The position numbers were made by a program, and so were the translations under genes. A stretch of 33,899 bases of DNA, from positions 1-33,899 of the forward strand of contig VGDE01000016.1 in assembly GCA_016869875.1 (NCBI GenBank). Direction: 5' to 3'. Below the pieces are notes generated by a model. It did no database searches. It was not told the origin of the DNA and worked only from the letters and a program-made list of their open reading frames with translations. Numbering within the stretch: the stretch's first letter is position 1; every line of letters begins with the position of its first letter. The DNA is from Alphaproteobacteria bacterium (GTDB lineage Bacteria; Pseudomonadota; Alphaproteobacteria; Rhodobacterales; Rhodobacteraceae). Shown here piece after piece: positions 17,720 through 26,912 of this stretch.

Positions 17720-20700
17720 CTACATGGCGGCCAGCTGATCCAGCGCAGCCCGCAGGCGGGCGATGTCGTCGTCCAGCACTGCCAGCTTGTCCCGCGTTTC
17801 CTCGATCACCTCGGCTTCGGCATTCTCGACGAACCGCGGATTCGACAGGCGCTTGCGGAGGCCGTCGGCGTCCTTCTCGACCTTGCCCTGCGCCTTGGTC
17901 AGGCGGGAGGTTTCGGCCGCCACGTCGATCACCGCGCCAATGGGCAGCGCAAAGCTGGCGCCGGAAACCGAGACCGCGATCATGCCCTTGCCGACGACAC
18001 CATCCATGGGCGGATTGACCCGCGCCAGACGCTCGATCAGCGGCGCATTGGCGGCCAGTGCCGCGCGGGCGGCCTCGTCAGCCTCGGTCACGATCAGGTC
18101 CAGCTTGGCCCCTGCCGGCACGCCCATCTGGGCGCGGGCCGAACGCACGGCCTCGATCAGGGCAATGACCCAGTTCATCTGCCGGTCGGCGGTCGCGTCG
18201 ATCAGGTCGGCACCCAGTTGCGGCCAGTCGCCATGAACCAGCATCCTGGGGCGGTCTGCCGTCAGCGACCACAGCTCTTCGGTCACGAAGGGCATGATCG
18301 GGTGCAGCATCAGGTAGCACTGGTCCAGCACCCAGCCCATCGTGTCGCGGGTTTCCTCGGCATGTTCGCCGTCGAACAGAGGCTTGGCGAACTCGACATA
18401 CCAATCGCAGACCTTGCCCCAGACAAAGGCATACAACTCCGTCGCCGCATCGTTGAAGCGGTAGGAGGTCAGCGCCTCGTCGGTGGCCATCAGGACGCGT
18501 GCCGTTTCGCCGATGATCCAGCGGTTCACGGTGTGCCGCGGCTCTGGCCGTTCACCGCCGCCGCGCACGCCGTTCATCTCGGCAAAGCGGGTGGCGTTCC
18601 AGATCTTGGTGACGAAATTGCGGTTCACCTCGACATGCTTGGGCCCCAGCTTCGGATCGCGCCCCATCGCCGCCATCGAGGTCAGGGTGAAGCGCAGCGC
18701 GTCGGCGCCATATTCGTCCACCAGCGTCAGCGGGTCGATGACGTTGCCCTTGGACTTCGACATCTTCGCGCCCTTCTCGTCCCGCACGAGGCCGTGGACA
18801 TAGACGGTGCGGAAGGGAACATCGCCCACGACCTCAAGCTGCATCATCATCATCCGAGCGACCCAGAAGAAGATGATGTCGAAGCCGGTGACCAGCACGT
18901 CGGTCGGGAAATAGCGCTGAAGCTCGGGCGTCGGCTCTGGCCAGCCGAGTGTGCCGATGGGCCAAAGGCCCGAGGAGAACCACGTATCTAGCACATCGGG
19001 ATCGCGTGATAGATCGACCGTTTGGACGGCCTGGTGCCTATCATCGCCAATGCCAAAGGCACCGGGATTCGGAACTTTGCGTCTTCCTTCCTGCTGGGGC
19101 TCGAAGAAGTCTAACGCGCTAAAGCGGACCTCCACTGTGTCCCCGTAGTACTCTGTCGCTTGCGCAAGAACCTCTTCTTTGGTGACTGCACAAAACTGCT
19201 TCATAGGGTTGTAGGAGAGCGCGGCGAGGCCGTCCTTCTGGATGTCCTTGCCTTCAACTACCTCTGGCCCGTACCAGACCGGGATCTGGTGCCCCCACCA
19301 CAGCTGGCGGCTGATGGTCCAGGGCTCGATGTTCTCGAGCCAGTTGAAATAGACCTTGCGGTGCTGCTCGGGCAGGATCTGGGTGCGCCCCGTCCGGACG
19401 GCGTCCAGCGCGGGGCCGACGATGCGCTGCGTGTCCACGAACCACTGGTCCGTCAGCATCGGTTCGATGACAACGCCCGAGCGGTCGCCGAAGGGCTGCA
19501 TGATCGGCTTCTGCTCGACGAGGGGGCGGCGCTCCAGATGCTCGGCGCCGGTTTCCTTCTCGATTTCCTTGTGCAGGTAGGTGACGGCCAGGCCCTCGGC
19601 GGTGATCGCCTCGACCACGCGCTTGCGGGCCTCCATGCGGTCGAGGCCGCGCAGATCGTCGGGGACCAAGTTCACTGCCGACACATCGCCGACATCCTCG
19701 CCCTGTGCCGCGCGGGAGGCGATGGCGGCGCTTTCGGCATAGGAGAGCCCGTCCTCGCGCATCCGCGCCTTGCCGTCCATCAGCGCGTAAAGCGGGATGT
19801 TGTTGCGGGTTGCCACGCCGTAGTCGTTGAAGTCATGCGCGCCGGTGATCTTCACCGCGCCTGAGCCGAAGTTCGGGTCGGGATATTCATCCGTGATGAT
19901 CGGGATGAGGCGGCGGTGTTCCTTGGGGCCGACCGGGATCTCGACCAGCTTGCCGACGATGGAGGCATAGCGGGCATCATCCGGATGCACGGCCACGGCA
20001 CCATCGCCCAGCATCGTCTCCGGGCGGGTCGTCGCGATCGAGATATGATCGCGCGTCTCGCGCAGGGTCACGCGGCCGTCTTCGTCACGCTCGATGTATT
20101 CATAGGTTTCGCCGCCAGCCAACGGGTACTTGAAGTGCCACATATGGCCGGGCGTTTCCCGGTTCTCGACCTCGAGATCGCTGATGGCGGTCTCGAAATG
20201 CGGGTCCCAGTTCACCAGGCGCTTGCCGCGATAGATGATGCCCTTGTTGTAAAGGTCCACGAAGACGCGGATCACCGCGTCGTGGAAATTGCCTTCCTCG
20301 CCTGCCGGGGCGCCGGGGGCACCGGACATGGTAAAGGCGTTCCTGGACCAGTCGCAGGAGGCGCCGAGGCGCTTCAGCTGGTTGATGATCGTGTCGCCCG
20401 ACTCCTGCTTCCAGGCCCAGATCTTCTCGACAAACGCGTCACGGCCGATCTCGCGGCGGCCGGGTTCCTGGCGCTGGGCCATCTGGCGTTCCACGACCAT
20501 CTGGGTGGCGATGCCGGCATGGTCCTGGCCGGGCTGCCACAGCGTGTCAAAGCCACGCATCCGGTGCCAGCGGACCAGGATGTCCTGCAGCGTGTTGTTG
20601 AAGGCATGGCCGATATGCAGGCTGCCCGTGACGTTGGGCGGCGGGATCATGACCGTGAAGGTTTCCGTGCGCGAGGCATTGGCCCCGGCCGCGAAGGCCT

Positions 20701-20770
20701 TTGCCTGTTCCCATCCGGCGCTGATCCGGGCCTCGGCGGCCTTGGCGTCAAAGCTCTTGTCCATCGTCAT
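17720..20770 (-). CDS. valS: Valyl-tRNA synthetase
   Basis: [48 protein letters not shown] (HIGH), [14 protein letters not shown] (KMSKS), C-terminal coiled coil. Confidence 0.97.
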   Translation of the reverse strand: MTMDKSFDAKAAEARISAGWEQAKAFAAGANASRTETFTVMIPPPNVTGSLHIGHAFNNTLQDILVRWHRMRGFDTLWQPGQDHAGIATQMVVERQMAQRQEPGRREIGRDAFVEKIWAWKQESGDTIINQLKRLGASCDWSRNAFTMSGAPGAPAGEEGNFHDAVIRVFVDLYNKGIIYRGKRLVNWDPHFETAISDLEVENRETPGHMWHFKYPLAGGETYEYIERDEDGRVTLRETRDHISIATTRPETMLGDGAVAVHPDDARYASIVGKLVEIPVGPKEHRRLIPIITDEYPDPNFGSGAVKITGAHDFNDYGVATRNNIPLYALMDGKARMREDGLSYAESAAIASRAAQGEDVGDVSAVNLVPDDLRGLDRMEARKRVVEAITAEGLAVTYLHKEIEKETGAEHLERRPLVEQKPIMQPFGDRSGVVIEPMLTDQWFVDTQRIVGPALDAVRTGRTQILPEQHRKVYFNWLENIEPWTISRQLWWGHQIPVWYGPEVVEGKDIQKDGLAALSYNPMKQFCAVTKEEVLAQATEYYGDTVEVRFSALDFFEPQQEGRRKVPNPGAFGIGDDRHQAVQTVDLSRDPDVLDTWFSSGLWPIGTLGWPEPTPELQRYFPTDVLVTGFDIIFFWVARMMMMQLEVVGDVPFRTVYVHGLVRDEKGAKMSKSKGNVIDPLTLVDEYGADALRFTLTSMAAMGRDPKLGPKHVEVNRNFVTKIWNATRFAEMNGVRGGGERPEPRHTVNRWIIGETARVLMATDEALTSYRFNDAATELYAFVWGKVCDWYVEFAKPLFDGEHAEETRDTMGWVLDQCYLMLHPIMPFVTEELWSLTADRPRMLVHGDWPQLGADLIDATADRQMNWVIALIEAVRSARAQMGVPAGAKLDLIVTEADEAARAALAANAPLIERLARVNPPMDGVVGKGMIAVSVSGASFALPIGAVIDVAAETSRLTKAQGKVEKDADGLRKRLSNPRFVENAEAEVIEETRDKLAVLDDDIARLRAALDQLAAM

Positions 20771-20838
20771 CGCTGCATATCCCCTTGCTTGGGGATGGAT
20801 TAGCGAATGCAGGGGCAAAGGCCAAGAGAGGCCGTCCC

Positions 20839-21618
20839 TCAGGCCGTAACCTCGAGCGGGCCCACCAAGGCAAAATCAGCCCCCTGCGGATCACGCAGCG
20901 CGGCGACGAAGGCCGGTCCGGGCACCTCCTGCGGGCCGTGGATCAGCGTCCCGCCGGAACCGGTCACGCGATCCACCGCAGCCGCCACACCATTCACGCC
21001 AAAATAGGGCAGCCAGCGGGACTGCGGTGCATGGCCCAGGCCCATGATGCCGCCGATCTGGGTCCCGTTCCAGGCAAAGATCCGGTAGGTTCCCTGGTCG
21101 CCCATGTCCATCGTCTGGGACAGGGTCCAGCCCAAAAGTTTGGCGTAGAAGTCAAGGGCCGCGTCGGGGTCGGTGGACATCAGTTCGGTCCAGTTGCCGT
21201 GGCCCTCCTTGCGCTGGTTCCAGGCGCCGGACCCGGCCGGAGGCTGGGGGTCCATCGGCGTGGGCTGCAAGAGGCCGAAAGCGGCCCCCTGCGGATCGCT
21301 GACAACCGCGAAGCGCCCGGTGCCGGGAATGTCGGTCGGTGGATGCAGCACCTTGCCGCCGCGCCCGGTCACCAGGGCCGTCGCCGCATCCACGTCGTCC
21401 ACGTCGAAATGGATCAGCCAGCCCGGCGGCATCTGCGTGGTCGCCTCCATCATGCCGGCCACCATGTCGCCGCCATGCGACGCCAGATGATAGGTCATGC
21501 CCGGCATCCCGGCATCTGCCAGGTCCCAGCCCAGCACCTTTCCGTAAAAGGTCCCGGCCGCCGCAAGCTGGCCGGGCGCGGTGGTCAGTTCGAACCAGGC
21601 GGGTTTGCCATGATACAT
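20839..21618 (-). CDS. VOC family protein (two glyoxalase/bleomycin-resistance domains)
   Basis: Two modules: [34 protein letters not shown]... and [35 protein letters not shown]... Confidence 0.92.
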   Translation of the reverse strand: MYHGKPAWFELTTAPGQLAAAGTFYGKVLGWDLADAGMPGMTYHLASHGGDMVAGMMEATTQMPPGWLIHFDVDDVDAATALVTGRGGKVLHPPTDIPGTGRFAVVSDPQGAAFGLLQPTPMDPQPPAGSGAWNQRKEGHGNWTELMSTDPDAALDFYAKLLGWTLSQTMDMGDQGTYRIFAWNGTQIGGIMGLGHAPQSRWLPYFGVNGVAAAVDRVTGSGGTLIHGPQEVPGPAFVAALRDPQGADFALVGPLEVTA

Positions 21619-21629
21619 GGCGATCCTCC

Positions 21630-22349
21630 TCAGGCCCGCTCGTCCACGACGGGGGTGAATCCGCCCCAGAACATCCGCTTGCCGTCAAAGGGCATGTCCG
21701 GCATCGGGGTGGACCCCATCTCGGCCTCCATCTGCCTGGCCGCCGCGTCGCAGGTTTCCCGATCCGGCCACTCGATCCAGGAAAAGACCGCGACTTCGCC
21801 GGGCTCGGCCCGAGCCGCGCGATAGAAATCCGTCTGCTTGCCTTGCGGCACATCCTCGCCCCAGCATTCGATCTGGAAGGTGGCGCCGAACTTCTGGAAC
21901 ATCGGCGTCGCCTGCCGGGCCATGTCGATATAGGCCTGCTGCCTGTCGCCGGGCACGGCCAGCACGAAGCCTTGGACATAGCGTCCCGAAGCGCTGTCGC
22001 CCATCTCGACGACGGGCCGGAACCCGCCCCAGAACATGCGCGACCCGTCGAAGGGCATTGGCGGCATCTCAGCGGCCTCGGGCTGTGCCTCCATCGAGGC
22101 CCAGGCGCGGTCGCAGCTGTCGCGGTCCGGCCAGAGGATCCACGAGAAGATCGGCGTCTCATCCTCTTTTGCCTGCGTGGCGCGGTAGAAGTCCGTCTGC
22201 TTGCCGCGCGGCACGTCCTCGCCCCAGCACTCGACCATCCGCAGCGCGCCGGCCCGCCTGAAGATCGGCCAGGAGGAACGTGAGTGTTCGATGAAGGCCT
22301 GCCGGTTCACGGTCGGCACGGCCGCGACAAAGCCTGACACATAGGTCAT
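21630..22349 (-). CDS. Tandem DUF1428 domain protein
   Basis: Two homologous halves: ...ECWGEDVPRGKQTDFYRATQAKEDETPIFSWILWPDR...MPFDGSRMFWGGF and ...ECWGEDVPQGKQTDFYRAARAEPGEVAVFSWIEWPDR...MPFDGKRMFWGGF. Confidence 0.88.
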   Translation of the reverse strand: MTYVSGFVAAVPTVNRQAFIEHSRSSWPIFRRAGALRMVECWGEDVPRGKQTDFYRATQAKEDETPIFSWILWPDRDSCDRAWASMEAQPEAAEMPPMPFDGSRMFWGGFRPVVEMGDSASGRYVQGFVLAVPGDRQQAYIDMARQATPMFQKFGATFQIECWGEDVPQGKQTDFYRAARAEPGEVAVFSWIEWPDRETCDAAARQMEAEMGSTPMPDMPFDGKRMFWGGFTPVVDERA

Positions 22350-22437
22350 CTGGTCCTCTCCCATGGCACGGGGAATCGCTGCCCACGGACCAAGTGTCGC
22401 AGTGGCAGTATGAAAAAGCAACTGATAGAGAGGAGCG

Positions 22438-23073
22438 ATGAGCGACCATGCCCCTCTCCGTTTGCGTTACGACGAAGGCTGCCTGGCGGCGCATGCGCTG
22501 AACGTGGTGGGCGACCGATGGGCGCTGCTGGTGGTGCGCGAGCTGATGCTGGTGCCCAAGCGGTTCCAGATGATCCGCGCGGGCCTGCCCGGCGTGACGG
22601 CGGCGGTGCTGACGCAGCGGCTGGCGCAGCTTCAGGCGGCGGACGTGCTCCGGCACGACAAGGCACTGGGCGTTTATGCGCTGACAGCTTCCGGGCAGGG
22701 GCTGATGCCGGTCCTGCAGGCGATGTGCCGCTGGGGCGCGGCGCATCCGGGCCATGACCCGCACCGGTTCATCAGTCCGACGGCGCTGATGATCTCGATG
22801 ACAGCCATGATCGATGTACAGGCGGCGCGGGGGCTGACCCTGCGGGCGGGGTTCCGCAGCGGGCGCGAGACGTTCCTGCAGGACCTTTCGGACGGGGTGC
22901 TGCATCTGTCGGCCGATCCGGATCCGCAGGCGGGGGTGATGTTCGAAGGGAGCGGCAACGCACTGGCCGCGGCCATCTATGGCCCGCGTCGCGTGGGGCA
23001 GGCGCCGGGAGTGGCGATCCAGGGCGATCTGGGACTGGCCCAATCCTATGTGGACCTGTTCCGGCTGCGCTAG
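22438..23073 (+). CDS. HxlR family transcriptional regulator
   Basis: CLAAHALNVVGDRWALLVVRELMLVPKRFQMIRAGLPGVTAAVLTQRLAQLQAADVLRH is an HxlR winged helix; divergent from the DUF1428/VOC pair. Confidence 0.88.
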   Translation: MSDHAPLRLRYDEGCLAAHALNVVGDRWALLVVRELMLVPKRFQMIRAGLPGVTAAVLTQRLAQLQAADVLRHDKALGVYALTASGQGLMPVLQAMCRWGAAHPGHDPHRFISPTALMISMTAMIDVQAARGLTLRAGFRSGRETFLQDLSDGVLHLSADPDPQAGVMFEGSGNALAAAIYGPRRVGQAPGVAIQGDLGLAQSYVDLFRLR

Positions 23074-23518
23074 ACGGCACGGTCCGGCTGGGTGGACAGG
23101 TGGATCAGGCTTTCCGACGACCGCACGCCGTCGATCCTGCCGATCTGGTCCAGTGTATCGTCCAGCCCGGTGGTCGAACCCGTCGCGATCTGGACCAGAA
23201 GGCCGATGCGCCCGCTGGTGTATGAACACGCTCGACCTGGGGGATGGCCTTCAGCCGGACCAGCAGCCCCGGTGGGCTGCGCGGCTCGATCCCCAGCAGC
23301 ACCTTGGCGCGGATGCGTGTGGCATGTGCAGCCTGCCCCAGGCGCAGCGTGTAGCCCGCGATCGCCCCCGTGGCTTCCAGCCGTTCCAGCCGCGCCTGCA
23401 CCATCGAACGTGCCACCCGCAACCGTTGCGCCAGAACGGCCACCGAGATGCGCACATCGTCCGACAGTTGCGTCAGGATCTTCCGATCCAGATCGACCTA
23501 ACGCACCTGTCCCTGCAT
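23070..23518 (-). pseudogene. Lrp/AsnC family regulator, disrupted by an in-frame TAG and a -1 frameshift
   Basis: Reverse strand reads ATG CAG GGA CAG GTG CGT TAG GTC GAT CTG GAT CGG AAG ATC... (VDLDRKILTQLSDDVRISVAVLAQRLRVARSMVQARLERLEATGAIAGYTLRLGQ...VERVH), then continues in another frame TSGRIGLLVQIATGSTTGLDDTLDQIGRIDGVRSSESLIHLSTQPDRAV*. Restored length would be 149 aa. Confidence 0.8.
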
Positions 23519-23540
23519 TTCGTCAAAGTGACATCGATTT

Positions 23541-23662
23541 CGGCGTATTGACGGCCCTGTGATGCGGTTCCACCCTTTTCAATGGTGAAGTCGGAACCCA
23601 AAAGCGCCATCTTGGTTACGCCTCCCCTCACCCCAAATCTTGCCGCTGCGAAAGGAACCGCA
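23541..23662 (+). promoter_or_regulatory. Structured 5' leader of the decarboxylase gene, candidate speF motif
   Basis: GGCGTA (23542-23547)/TACGCC (23617-23622) closing stem, GGTTCC (23566-23571)/GGAACC (23593-23598) inner stem, and alternative GCGGTTCC (23564-23571)/GGAACCGC (23654-23661) over the Shine-Dalgarno. Confidence 0.6.
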
Positions 23663-24817
23663 ATGGGACAACAGAAGACCGTCTGGGACAATCCGGCCGA
23701 TGTCATTCGCCATCTCGCTCCGGAACATCCGGTCATGGTCTTCGCGCCGACGGTCCTGCAAGACCGTGCGCGGCAATTCATCGACGGCTTTCCGGGCCTT
23801 GTGACCTATGCGGTCAAGTCGAACCCGGAAGAAGCTGTGATCCAGAACCTGGTCGCCGCCGGCATCAAGGGGTTCGACGTCGCTTCGCCCTTCGAGATCG
23901 ACCTGATCGGCCGCATGGCGCCGCGCGCCGCGCGCCATTACCACAATCCGGTGCGGTCCCGGTCCGAGATCGCGCATGCGGTGGCCCAGGGCATCCGCGC
24001 CTGGTCGGTGGACAGCCGGTCCGAGCTGGAAAAGCTGTTCGAGCAGGTGCCGACCGAGGTCGACGGACAGCCGGTCGAGATCTCGCCCCGCTTCAAGCTG
24101 CCTGTCCTGGGCGCGGTCTATGACTTCGGGTCCAAGTTCGGGGCAACCCCGGAACTGGCGGCCGAATTGCTGGCCGAGGTGGCGCGGCGCGGCTATGTCG
24201 CCTCGCTGACCTTCCACCCGGGCACGCAATGCACGGACCCGATCGCCTGGGAAAGCTATATCCGGGTGGCCCGCGACATCTGCGACATGGCCGGCGTGCG
24301 CGCACAGCGCCTGAACGTGGGCGGGGGCTTTCCTTCGCACCGGGTCGTGGGGGTCGAGCCGGACCTGCCCTCGATCTTCCACGAGATTGCCGAAACGACG
24401 GCCGAAATGTTCGGGGCCGAGGCACCCGACCTGGTCTGCGAGCCGGGCCGGGGTCTGGTGGCCGATGCCTACTCGCTGATCACCCGCGTGAAGGGCATCC
24501 GCGACGGCGGCCACGTCTTTCTGAACGACGGGGTTTACGGTGGCCTGGCGGAATTGCCGATCGTGGGCAACATCGACCGCGTCGAGGTGATGACCTCGCA
24601 GGGCAAGGTCCGCGACGCCGACCACAGCGGCCGCGTGATCTTTGGCCCCACTTGCGACTCGGTCGATCGCCTGCCGGGCGAACTGAGCCTGCCCGAGGAT
24701 ACGGCCGAGGGCGATTTCGTGATCTTTCACGGCGCCGGCGCCTATTCGACGGTCACGAACACGCGCTTCAACGGTTTCGGCGCGATGACCCACGCCACCG
24801 TGATGCAGCTGTCCTAA
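23663..24817 (+). CDS. Type III PLP-dependent ornithine/lysine decarboxylase
   Basis: VTYAVKSNPEEAVIQNLVAAGIKGFDVASPFEIDLI (PLP lysine), LNVGGGFPSH, CEPGRGLVADAYSLI, FGPTCDSVDRL, GAYSTVTNTRFNGF. Confidence 0.93.
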   Translation: MGQQKTVWDNPADVIRHLAPEHPVMVFAPTVLQDRARQFIDGFPGLVTYAVKSNPEEAVIQNLVAAGIKGFDVASPFEIDLIGRMAPRAARHYHNPVRSRSEIAHAVAQGIRAWSVDSRSELEKLFEQVPTEVDGQPVEISPRFKLPVLGAVYDFGSKFGATPELAAELLAEVARRGYVASLTFHPGTQCTDPIAWESYIRVARDICDMAGVRAQRLNVGGGFPSHRVVGVEPDLPSIFHEIAETTAEMFGAEAPDLVCEPGRGLVADAYSLITRVKGIRDGGHVFLNDGVYGGLAELPIVGNIDRVEVMTSQGKVRDADHSGRVIFGPTCDSVDRLPGELSLPEDTAEGDFVIFHGAGAYSTVTNTRFNGFGAMTHATVMQLS

Positions 24818-24851
24818 CCTTTCGCTCATGCCCTTGTGCTAGGCTTGGAGC

Positions 24852-25928
24852 ATGAGCGCGATCCGACCGCCCACCCTTCACGTCGTGCTGATGGATGGCA
24901 CCTTCGCCTCGCTGGCCGAGGGACGGCGCAGTTCCATCGGCCGCATCCACCGCCTGCTGACAGGGCAGCTGGGCTTGCCCGTCCCGGCAGGCCGGATGCG
25001 CATCCATTACGGCATGGGGCAGCAGTGGAATCGCTGGCGCACCCTGCCGGAGCTGGCGATGGGCCGCATCCTTGAGGCACGGATCATCGAAGCTTATGGC
25101 TGGCTGGCCTCCGGGTATCGTCCAGGCGACCCGATCATAATGCTGGGTTACTCCCGCGGGGCATTTGCGGTGCGCAGCCTGGCCGGAATGATCAGCCGTA
25201 TCGGCCTGTTGCGCGCGGAGGCCGCGACCGAGCGGCACATCCGGCTGGCATGGCGCTATTACCATCAGGGCGGCTCGGATCAGGCCCTGGCCGCGTTTCG
25301 CCGCCGGAGGTGCCACGCGCAGGCCCCCATCCGCATGGTCGGCTGCTTTGACACGGTGATGGCGCTTGGGCTGCGCCTGCCGGTTCTGTGGATGCTGACC
25401 GAGCCGCGGTTCCGGTTCCACGACGCCCATCTGGGGCAGGGGATCGAGCACGGAGTCCAGGCCCTGGCGCTGGACGAAACCCGCGCCGCCTTTGCGCCGC
25501 TGCTGTGGGACGACGACCATGCCGCCGGCCGGATCGAGCAGATGTGGTTTCGCGGCGCGCATGCCGACATCGGCGGCCAGCTGGGCGGGTTCGAGATGGC
25601 GCGACCCCTGTCCAACATTCCGCTGGTCTGGATGCTGCAACGGGCAGAGGCGGTCGGCCTGACCCTGCCGTCCGGGTGGCAGCGGCTGTTTCCCTGCGAT
25701 GCGGCCGCACCCTCCATCGGGTCGTGGCGGCGGTGGGGCAAGGCGTTTCTGGCCCGTGCGCCCCGCCTTGCGGGTCAATACTCCTCCGAGGCGATGCACG
25801 AATCGGTTCCGCGCCCGTATGCCGGACCCGCGCTTCTTTGCGGCGGCCTGACAGGGCTTGCCGCTGACCGCCCGCGCCTCCTCAGACGGCCCCCGTCACG
25901 TCCCGAACAGCCGTCCGGGACGGCCTGA
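24852..25928 (+). CDS. DUF2235 domain alpha/beta-hydrolase-like protein
   Basis: GDPIIMLGYSRGAFAVRSLAGMISRIGLL (GxSxG), RMVGCFDTVMALG, MWFRGAHADIGGQL are DUF2235 signatures. Confidence 0.88.
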   Translation: MSAIRPPTLHVVLMDGTFASLAEGRRSSIGRIHRLLTGQLGLPVPAGRMRIHYGMGQQWNRWRTLPELAMGRILEARIIEAYGWLASGYRPGDPIIMLGYSRGAFAVRSLAGMISRIGLLRAEAATERHIRLAWRYYHQGGSDQALAAFRRRRCHAQAPIRMVGCFDTVMALGLRLPVLWMLTEPRFRFHDAHLGQGIEHGVQALALDETRAAFAPLLWDDDHAAGRIEQMWFRGAHADIGGQLGGFEMARPLSNIPLVWMLQRAEAVGLTLPSGWQRLFPCDAAAPSIGSWRRWGKAFLARAPRLAGQYSSEAMHESVPRPYAGPALLCGGLTGLAADRPRLLRRPPSRPEQPSGTA

Positions 25929-25942
25929 ACGAAAGGGTGGCG

Positions 25943-26821
25943 TCAGGCCACGGCCTCCAGCCCGGCCTTGGGACGCACGCCCAGGGCGGCACACACGTCG
26001 CGCGTAAGTTCGGGCCGGTTCAGCGTGTAGAAATGCAGCCTGTCCACGCCCCCGTCGATCAGCCTCTCGCACAGGTCTATGCAAAGCGTCGTGGCCAGAG
26101 CCCGCTGCGCCTCGGGGCCCTCCAAAGCGGCGGCCTGAAAGGCCTCTTCTGCCCAGTCCGGCACGGTGGTGTTGCAGGTGGCGGCAAAGCGCTTGGTGCC
26201 CGCCCAGCTTTGCACGGGCAGAATGCCCGGAATGATCGGCGCCTCGATCCCCGCCGCCACGCATTTGTCGCGAAAGCGGAAAAACGTATCCGGCTCGAAG
26301 AAGAACTGCGTGATGGCGCTGGAAGCGCCCGCCTCGATCTTGCGCTTGAGCCACTGGATGTCGGCGGCCTCGTCGGCGCTGTCGGGATGCGGCTCGGGAT
26401 AGGCTCCGGCGCGGATCGTCATGTCGCCGCGCGCGGCGATGGCCTCGATCAACTCGACCGAATTGGCAAAACCATCGGCATGGGGCGTGAAACGGTCGGC
26501 GCCCTGCGGCGCGTCGCCCCGGAGCGCCACGATCTCGGTGATGCCCGCATCGGCATAGGACTGCACGATCTCCATCGTCTCGGTCCGGGTGGCCTCGACG
26601 CAGGTCAGGTGGGCCGCGACTTCCAGCCCGAACTGGCGGTTGATCGTGGTGACCGCCTCATGGGTCAGCTTGCGCGTGGTGCCGCCGGCACCATAGGTCA
26701 CCGACACGAAATCCGGTTCCAAGGGCGCCAGGGCGCGCGCGGTTTCCCACAGCTTGAACGAGGCTTCCAGCGTCTTGGGCGGGAAGAACTCGAAGCTGAC
26801 ATGCGGGACAGGGCGGGTCAT
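25943..26821 (-). CDS. metF: Methylenetetrahydrofolate reductase
   Basis: VSFEFFPPKTLEASFKLWETARALAPLEPDFVSVTYGAGG, VALRGDAPQG, SAITQFFFEPDTFFRF, PGILPV. Confidence 0.96.
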   Translation of the reverse strand: MTRPVPHVSFEFFPPKTLEASFKLWETARALAPLEPDFVSVTYGAGGTTRKLTHEAVTTINRQFGLEVAAHLTCVEATRTETMEIVQSYADAGITEIVALRGDAPQGADRFTPHADGFANSVELIEAIAARGDMTIRAGAYPEPHPDSADEAADIQWLKRKIEAGASSAITQFFFEPDTFFRFRDKCVAAGIEAPIIPGILPVQSWAGTKRFAATCNTTVPDWAEEAFQAAALEGPEAQRALATTLCIDLCERLIDGGVDRLHFYTLNRPELTRDVCAALGVRPKAGLEAVA

Positions 26822-26866
26822 GGCGATTCCTTTCGATTGGTGGCCCTTGTGCCACGCGTTCATGCG

Positions 26867-26910
26867 TGAGACAAATTCATAATCCTCAAGATCAACCTGA
26901 GTTTCATTCA
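26867..26910. promoter_or_regulatory. Two MetR-type boxes in the metF/metR divergent intergenic region
   Basis: TGAGACAAATTCA (26867-26879) and TGAGTTTCATTCA (26898-26910), each one mismatch from TGAAN5TTCA, start-to-start spacing 31 bp. Confidence 0.6.
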
Positions 26911-26912
26911 TC

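Noticed and set aside
26822-26912. SAM-responsive riboswitch upstream of metF
   Set aside because: No recognisable SAM-II or SAM/SAH core; the MetR boxes are a simpler explanation.
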